6,953 nucleotides of DNA, taken from contig CANGVB010000190.1 in the NCBI GenBank assembly GCA_947456995.1, positions 1 through 6,953 of the forward strand. The letters are read 5' to 3'. A program made the translations under genes and the position numbers. Below the pieces are notes generated by a model. That model saw only the letters and a list, made by a program, of their open reading frames with translations. It was not told the DNA's origin and searched no databases. Of the stretch, positions 5,790 to 6,953 are shown piece by piece (position 1 is the first letter of the stretch; each line of letters begins with the position of its first letter). This DNA comes from Bryobacteraceae bacterium. Lineage in GTDB: Bacteria; Acidobacteriota; Terriglobia; Bryobacterales; Bryobacteraceae.

Positions 5790-6953
5790 TTACGGTCTTC
5801 TGGATTGGTCTTTACCTGGCGACACTGGCAGCACTGATGTTGTTTTCCTATGTCCAGTTGCTCTATCTCGAAAGCCTGCGTTTGAGGGCTCGAGATTTTC
5901 CTGCACTTGAATATTTCAAAGAAGTGATTTCTCCCAGACTCGGGATGGAGACCGACGATGCAGCGCTTGTCTTTAGTCTCTACAAGCATGGGTTGCTGGT
6001 TTGCATCGGTGTTCTCGCATTTTTCCTGAGCGACGGAGGGCCGACACCCGTTCTCGATATTCTGCAGGGCATCGCAGTGGCGCTGGCATCAATGGCAGTT
6101 TGTTCTTACCTGGTGCCGCAGTTGATGTACCGCAGAGCCACCGGGGAGGCACTTGGGGCTCTTGTTCCCCTCTTGAAACTGGCTGCCTTGCTGATGAGGC
6201 CCTTCGCTGTCCTTCTGCGCTTTGTAGAGACACTGGCAGAAATCAGTAAGCCGGCTGAGAGCCTTGACGATGGAGCGAGCCCGCAGGAAGAAATCGAAGC
6301 GCTCATTGCAGCGGGTGAAGAAGAAGGCCTGATCGAAGAAGGCGACAAAAAACTCATTCAAAGCGTGGTTGCCTTTGGTGATAAACGCGTTCGCGAAGTC
6401 ATGACCCCCAGGCCCAATATCGTGGCTATCGATGGCAGCAAGACACTTGAGGAATTGCGACGGCTGGTGATCCATGAGCAGTTTTCGCGCATTCCCGTCT
6501 ATGAGGCTGATGTGGACAGGATTACAGGCTTTGTCCATGTCCGCGACATGTTTGAAGTAGAAGATCAGGATCGAGCCGGGATGAAGGCGATGGACTTGCA
6601 AAGGCCCATTGCTTTTGTGCCGGAGACGAAGCTGGTTACCGATCTGCTGAAAGAAATGCAGCAGGACGGCAACCATATGGCTATTGTGGTGGATGAGTAC
6701 GGCAACACTGCGGGTCTGGCAACGATGGAAGATCTGGTGGAAGAAGTGTTTGGCGAGATTCGTGATGAGCACGAGCCCGGGCATGACGTAACCACCGAGC
6801 AGGACGGCAGCTTTGTAGTTGCCGGGAGCTTTGATGTGGACCACCTTCGGGATCTGCTGGAGTTCAGCCCGGATGAAGAGATTGAGGCAACCACTGTCGG
6901 TGGCCTGGCAACGGAGTGGTTTGGGCGCGTACCCAAGGCCGGAGAAGTACTGG
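5786..6953 (+). CDS. HlyC/CorC-family membrane protein with CBS pair and CorC_HlyC domain (C-terminus off the window)
   Basis: Probable Mg2+/Co2+-homeostasis protein of the CNNM/CorC group, with 389 residues visible and no stop before the edge. The N-terminal part is membrane-embedded: hydrophobic stretches at about 3-27, 68-82, 92-113 and 124-148. An acidic linker (about 166-187) follows. The CBS pair begins with RVREVMTPRPNIVAID (201-216), continues with FSRIPVYEADVDRITGFVHVRDMF (233-256) and ends with VVDEYGNTAGLATMEDLVEEVFGEI (301-325). A CorC_HlyC domain starts near 340 (GSFVVAGSFDVDHLRDLL, then TTVGGLATEWFGRVPKAGE); perhaps 20-40 residues are missing. E. coli CorC/YbeX, the equivalent operon member, lacks the membrane domain, so this architecture is closer to YfjD/YtfL. 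The usual E-T-A motif after the first helix is not visible; VQL stands there. Operon position ties it to YbeY, and E. coli YbeX has itself been connected to ribosome metabolism. Transport activity is inferred from family only. Confidence 0.93.
   Translation, partial: MITVFWIGLYLATLAALMLFSYVQLLYLESLRLRARDFPALEYFKEVISPRLGMETDDAALVFSLYKHGLLVCIGVLAFFLSDGGPTPVLDILQGIAVALASMAVCSYLVPQLMYRRATGEALGALVPLLKLAALLMRPFAVLLRFVETLAEISKPAESLDDGASPQEEIEALIAAGEEEGLIEEGDKKLIQSVVAFGDKRVREVMTPRPNIVAIDGSKTLEELRRLVIHEQFSRIPVYEADVDRITGFVHVRDMFEVEDQDRAGMKAMDLQRPIAFVPETKLVTDLLKEMQQDGNHMAIVVDEYGNTAGLATMEDLVEEVFGEIRDEHEPGHDVTTEQDGSFVVAGSFDVDHLRDLLEFSPDEEIEATTVGGLATEWFGRVPKAGEVL

Noticed and set aside
6089..6844. 251-codon minus-strand ORF opposite the CorC-like gene
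   Set aside because: It is antisense to the well-conserved membrane, CBS and CorC domains, and its translation shows no family character. It is a shadow frame.

Overview
The window looks like chromosomal DNA from an Acidobacteriota member, probably of the Solibacter/Bryobacter type. The basis is an Oar-like TonB-dependent receptor with an N-terminal carboxypeptidase-regulatory-like domain, a family greatly expanded in that phylum, beside an exported DUF5666-type protein. This assignment rests on recalled family features, not on a search. The DNA is almost fully coding, and no gene-free stretch exceeds about 125 bases. I see no tRNA, rRNA, insertion sequence, CRISPR array or integration site.

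Left part, minus strand (1-4178). Two genes for exported proteins read leftward with 59 bases between them, so they are probably co-transcribed. The first is a 423-residue secreted protein with three DUF5666-like beta modules and a long Gly/Pro/Met-rich segment. The second is a large outer-membrane TonB-dependent receptor (949 residues visible) that runs off the left edge just short of its C-terminus. The receptor also carries a Gly/Met-rich insert, predicted to lie in a periplasmic turn near the end of the barrel. Substrate and function of the pair are unknown.

Middle (4179-4302). A 124-base divergent intergenic region separates the two transcription units. It contains one plausible -10 hexamer and two very short palindromes.

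Right part, plus strand (4303-6953). A tight operon encodes a PhoH-family ATPase (E. coli YbeZ-like), the endoribonuclease YbeY and a CBS/CorC-domain membrane protein (YbeX/CorC-like, cut by the right edge). Start and stop codons overlap at both junctions (TGATG and ATGA), indicating translational coupling. This is the conserved ybeZ-ybeY-ybeX arrangement linked to rRNA maturation and ribosome quality control.

I did not find an unmistakable new system. The points most worth a second look are the paired Gly/Met-rich exported proteins, a T8 tract in the receptor's signal-peptide codons, a Leu at the normally Arg position of YbeY, and the divergent membrane domain of the CorC-like protein.
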